From an uncultured Clostridia bacterium (lineage in GTDB: Bacteria; Bacillota; Clostridia; Peptostreptococcales; Anaerovoracaceae), in the NCBI GenBank assembly GCA_934233735.1, contig CAKQGQ010000030.1, positions 1 to 15,700 of the forward strand: a stretch of 15,700 nucleotides of DNA, in the 5' to 3' direction. The position numbers and the translations under genes are program-made. The notes below the pieces were generated by a model. It had not been told where the DNA came from and ran no database searches. It saw only the letters and a list, made by a program, of their open reading frames with translations. Every line of letters begins with the position of its first letter. Within the stretch, counting starts at the first letter, position 1. This document shows positions 14,863-15,700 of this stretch, in pieces.

Positions 14863-14913
14863 GACCTTCCAATCAACATTCTCATTTTTGTATCTTCTTG
14901 TTTTAACAGTATT

Positions 14914-14942
14914 ATTTTAAACACCTGATTGGAATTTGTCAA
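14914..14942 (-). promoter_or_regulatory. sigma-A promoter of pyrG
   Basis: On the minus strand TTGACA (14942-14937) is a perfect -35 and TAAAAT (14919-14914) a near-perfect -10, separated by 17 bases. The predicted start is a G near 14907, giving a leader of about 150 bases. There is no G-run at the start, unlike the Bacillus pyrG leader, where reiterative G addition controls attenuation. Confidence 0.85.
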
Positions 14943-14960
14943 TATTTATCACAAAAAAAC

Positions 14961-15700
14961 TTATTTTTCTAATGCCTCCTTGAAAGCCTCCTTTAAGCTG
15001 CATTTCAGCGGATAACCCAAATCTGCAAAAGTCTTATCCATCGCATCAAAGGTCAGCTCCATATCAGCGGCATTGGCATTTTCGCCCATGTGACCGATTC
15101 GGATAACTTTGCCCGCCAAAACATCAAAACAGCCGGAAATCATAACTCCATATTTATCGCGCATGCCCGAAAGAATCTGTGTGTCGGTAAGTCCCTCCGG
15201 CACGCGAAGAACCGTAACCGTGTTGGAATAACCACTTTCCAGATAAAGCGCAAGCCCTGCCGCGCGCACCGCATGACGCGCCGCCTCCGCAATCTTCGCA
15301 TGACGCTCTAAGATAGTTTCGTCCGCCATCACATTTTCAACCGCAGCTCGAAGCCCCGTAATATCGCTGATTGGCATTGTGTACGGGAACCACTTGTTTT
15401 CGTAATAATCCTTGAAGTTCAGCAGGTTTGCATAGAATGCCGCGATTGGTGTCTTGCGGTTTTCCATAGCTGCCTGTGCATCAGCGCTCACCCAGACCAT
15501 CGTCAGACCTGCAGGCGCAGACAACGCCTTTTGTGAACCCCCGCAAAGAATATCAATACGGCTCTCGTCCACATTCACATATTCGCCGAACATTCCCGCC
15601 ACAGAGTCTACCACCGTCAGGATGCCGTGCTCCTTCAAGAGCGGACAGATTTTCGCGATGTCGTTCAAAACCCCGCTCGGCGTGTCGCAGTGGACCACCG
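14961..15700 (-). CDS. Class V PLP aminotransferase (alanine/serine-glyoxylate type), C-terminal part
   Basis: The frame is open to the right edge, so the gene's start lies outside the window; 246 codons are present of a family usually about 380 residues long. It is a fold-type I aminotransferase that moves amino groups to glyoxylate or pyruvate. Counting from the first full visible codon (15698-15696), DTPSG (5-9) is the substrate-loop segment, Asp31 in VVDSVAG contacts the PLP ring nitrogen, and Lys57 in GGSQKALSAPAGL forms the Schiff base. The C-terminal domain ends with the typical IRIGHMGENA segment. Alanine-glyoxylate, serine-glyoxylate and ureidoglycine-glyoxylate enzymes share these motifs, so the donor is unresolved. 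The GTG at 15698 is an internal valine, not a start. No hairpin terminator lies between its stop and the pyrG promoter. Confidence 0.88.
   Translation of the reverse strand, partial: VVHCDTPSGVLNDIAKICPLLKEHGILTVVDSVAGMFGEYVNVDESRIDILCGGSQKALSAPAGLTMVWVSADAQAAMENRKTPIAAFYANLLNFKDYYENKWFPYTMPISDITGLRAAVENVMADETILERHAKIAEAARHAVRAAGLALYLESGYSNTVTVLRVPEGLTDTQILSGMRDKYGVMISGCFDVLAGKVIRIGHMGENANAADMELTFDAMDKTFADLGYPLKCSLKEAFKEALEK

Noticed and set aside
14757..14914. T-box or named riboswitch in the pyrG leader
   Set aside because: I see no T-box TGGNACCGCG motif and no recognisable riboswitch core, only a promoter, a terminator hairpin and a small second hairpin.
15696..15698. GTG at the right edge as the start of the aminotransferase gene
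   Set aside because: It falls inside the conserved domain just before the DTPSG loop, with over 100 N-terminal residues still expected, so the gene simply continues past the window.

Overview
This window looks like chromosome from an anaerobic, Gram-positive-type bacterium, most likely a member of the Clostridia. The evidence is AGGAGG-type ribosome binding sites, a class I hybrid cluster protein (typical of anaerobes), a compact-cysteine flavoprotein, an enhancer-dependent sigma-54 regulator of the RocR type, and a one-chain substrate-binding-protein/permease transporter. Base composition is mixed and even. I saw no insertion sequence, prophage, tRNA, rRNA or CRISPR array. The genus cannot be named from the sequence alone.

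Left block (1-3358, all minus strand): an iron-sulfur-type flavoprotein, then a PF02274 guanidino-group-modifying enzyme (dimethylarginine dimethylaminohydrolase / arginine deiminase superfamily), then a RocR-like sigma-54 activator, then the first 32 codons of a second, paralogous PF02274 enzyme cut by the window edge. Both paralogs have a textbook -24/-12 sigma-54 promoter just upstream, so the activator very probably controls both and, by read-through from the first, itself. The flavoprotein instead has a sigma-A promoter. The block reads as an inducible arginine or guanidino-compound catabolic module.

Transport block (3503-7510, plus strand): a sigma-A promoter and a leader with a terminator-like hairpin precede three tightly packed genes. 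They are a polar-amino-acid ABC ATPase with an unusual C-terminal extension, a signal-peptide/substrate-binding/permease fusion whose two binding lobes appear in permuted order, and a secreted CapA-family protein starting at TTG. A convergent gene (7507-8604, minus) encodes a secreted Ig-like/fibronectin III-like protein. The stop codons of the two genes overlap, and the capA-side terminator hairpin lies inside the convergent coding sequence.

Metabolic block (8719-15700): hcp (plus) faces a nucleotide operon, pyrG-purB-purA (minus), across a very GC-rich hairpin. pyrG has a consensus sigma-A promoter followed by a leader with an intrinsic terminator, which suggests transcription attenuation. 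The right edge holds the C-terminal part of a class V aminotransferase (alanine/serine-glyoxylate type). No stretch longer than 300 bases lacks a gene. The three longest intergenic regions (99-312, 3359-3646 and 14757-14960) carry the regulatory sites listed below.
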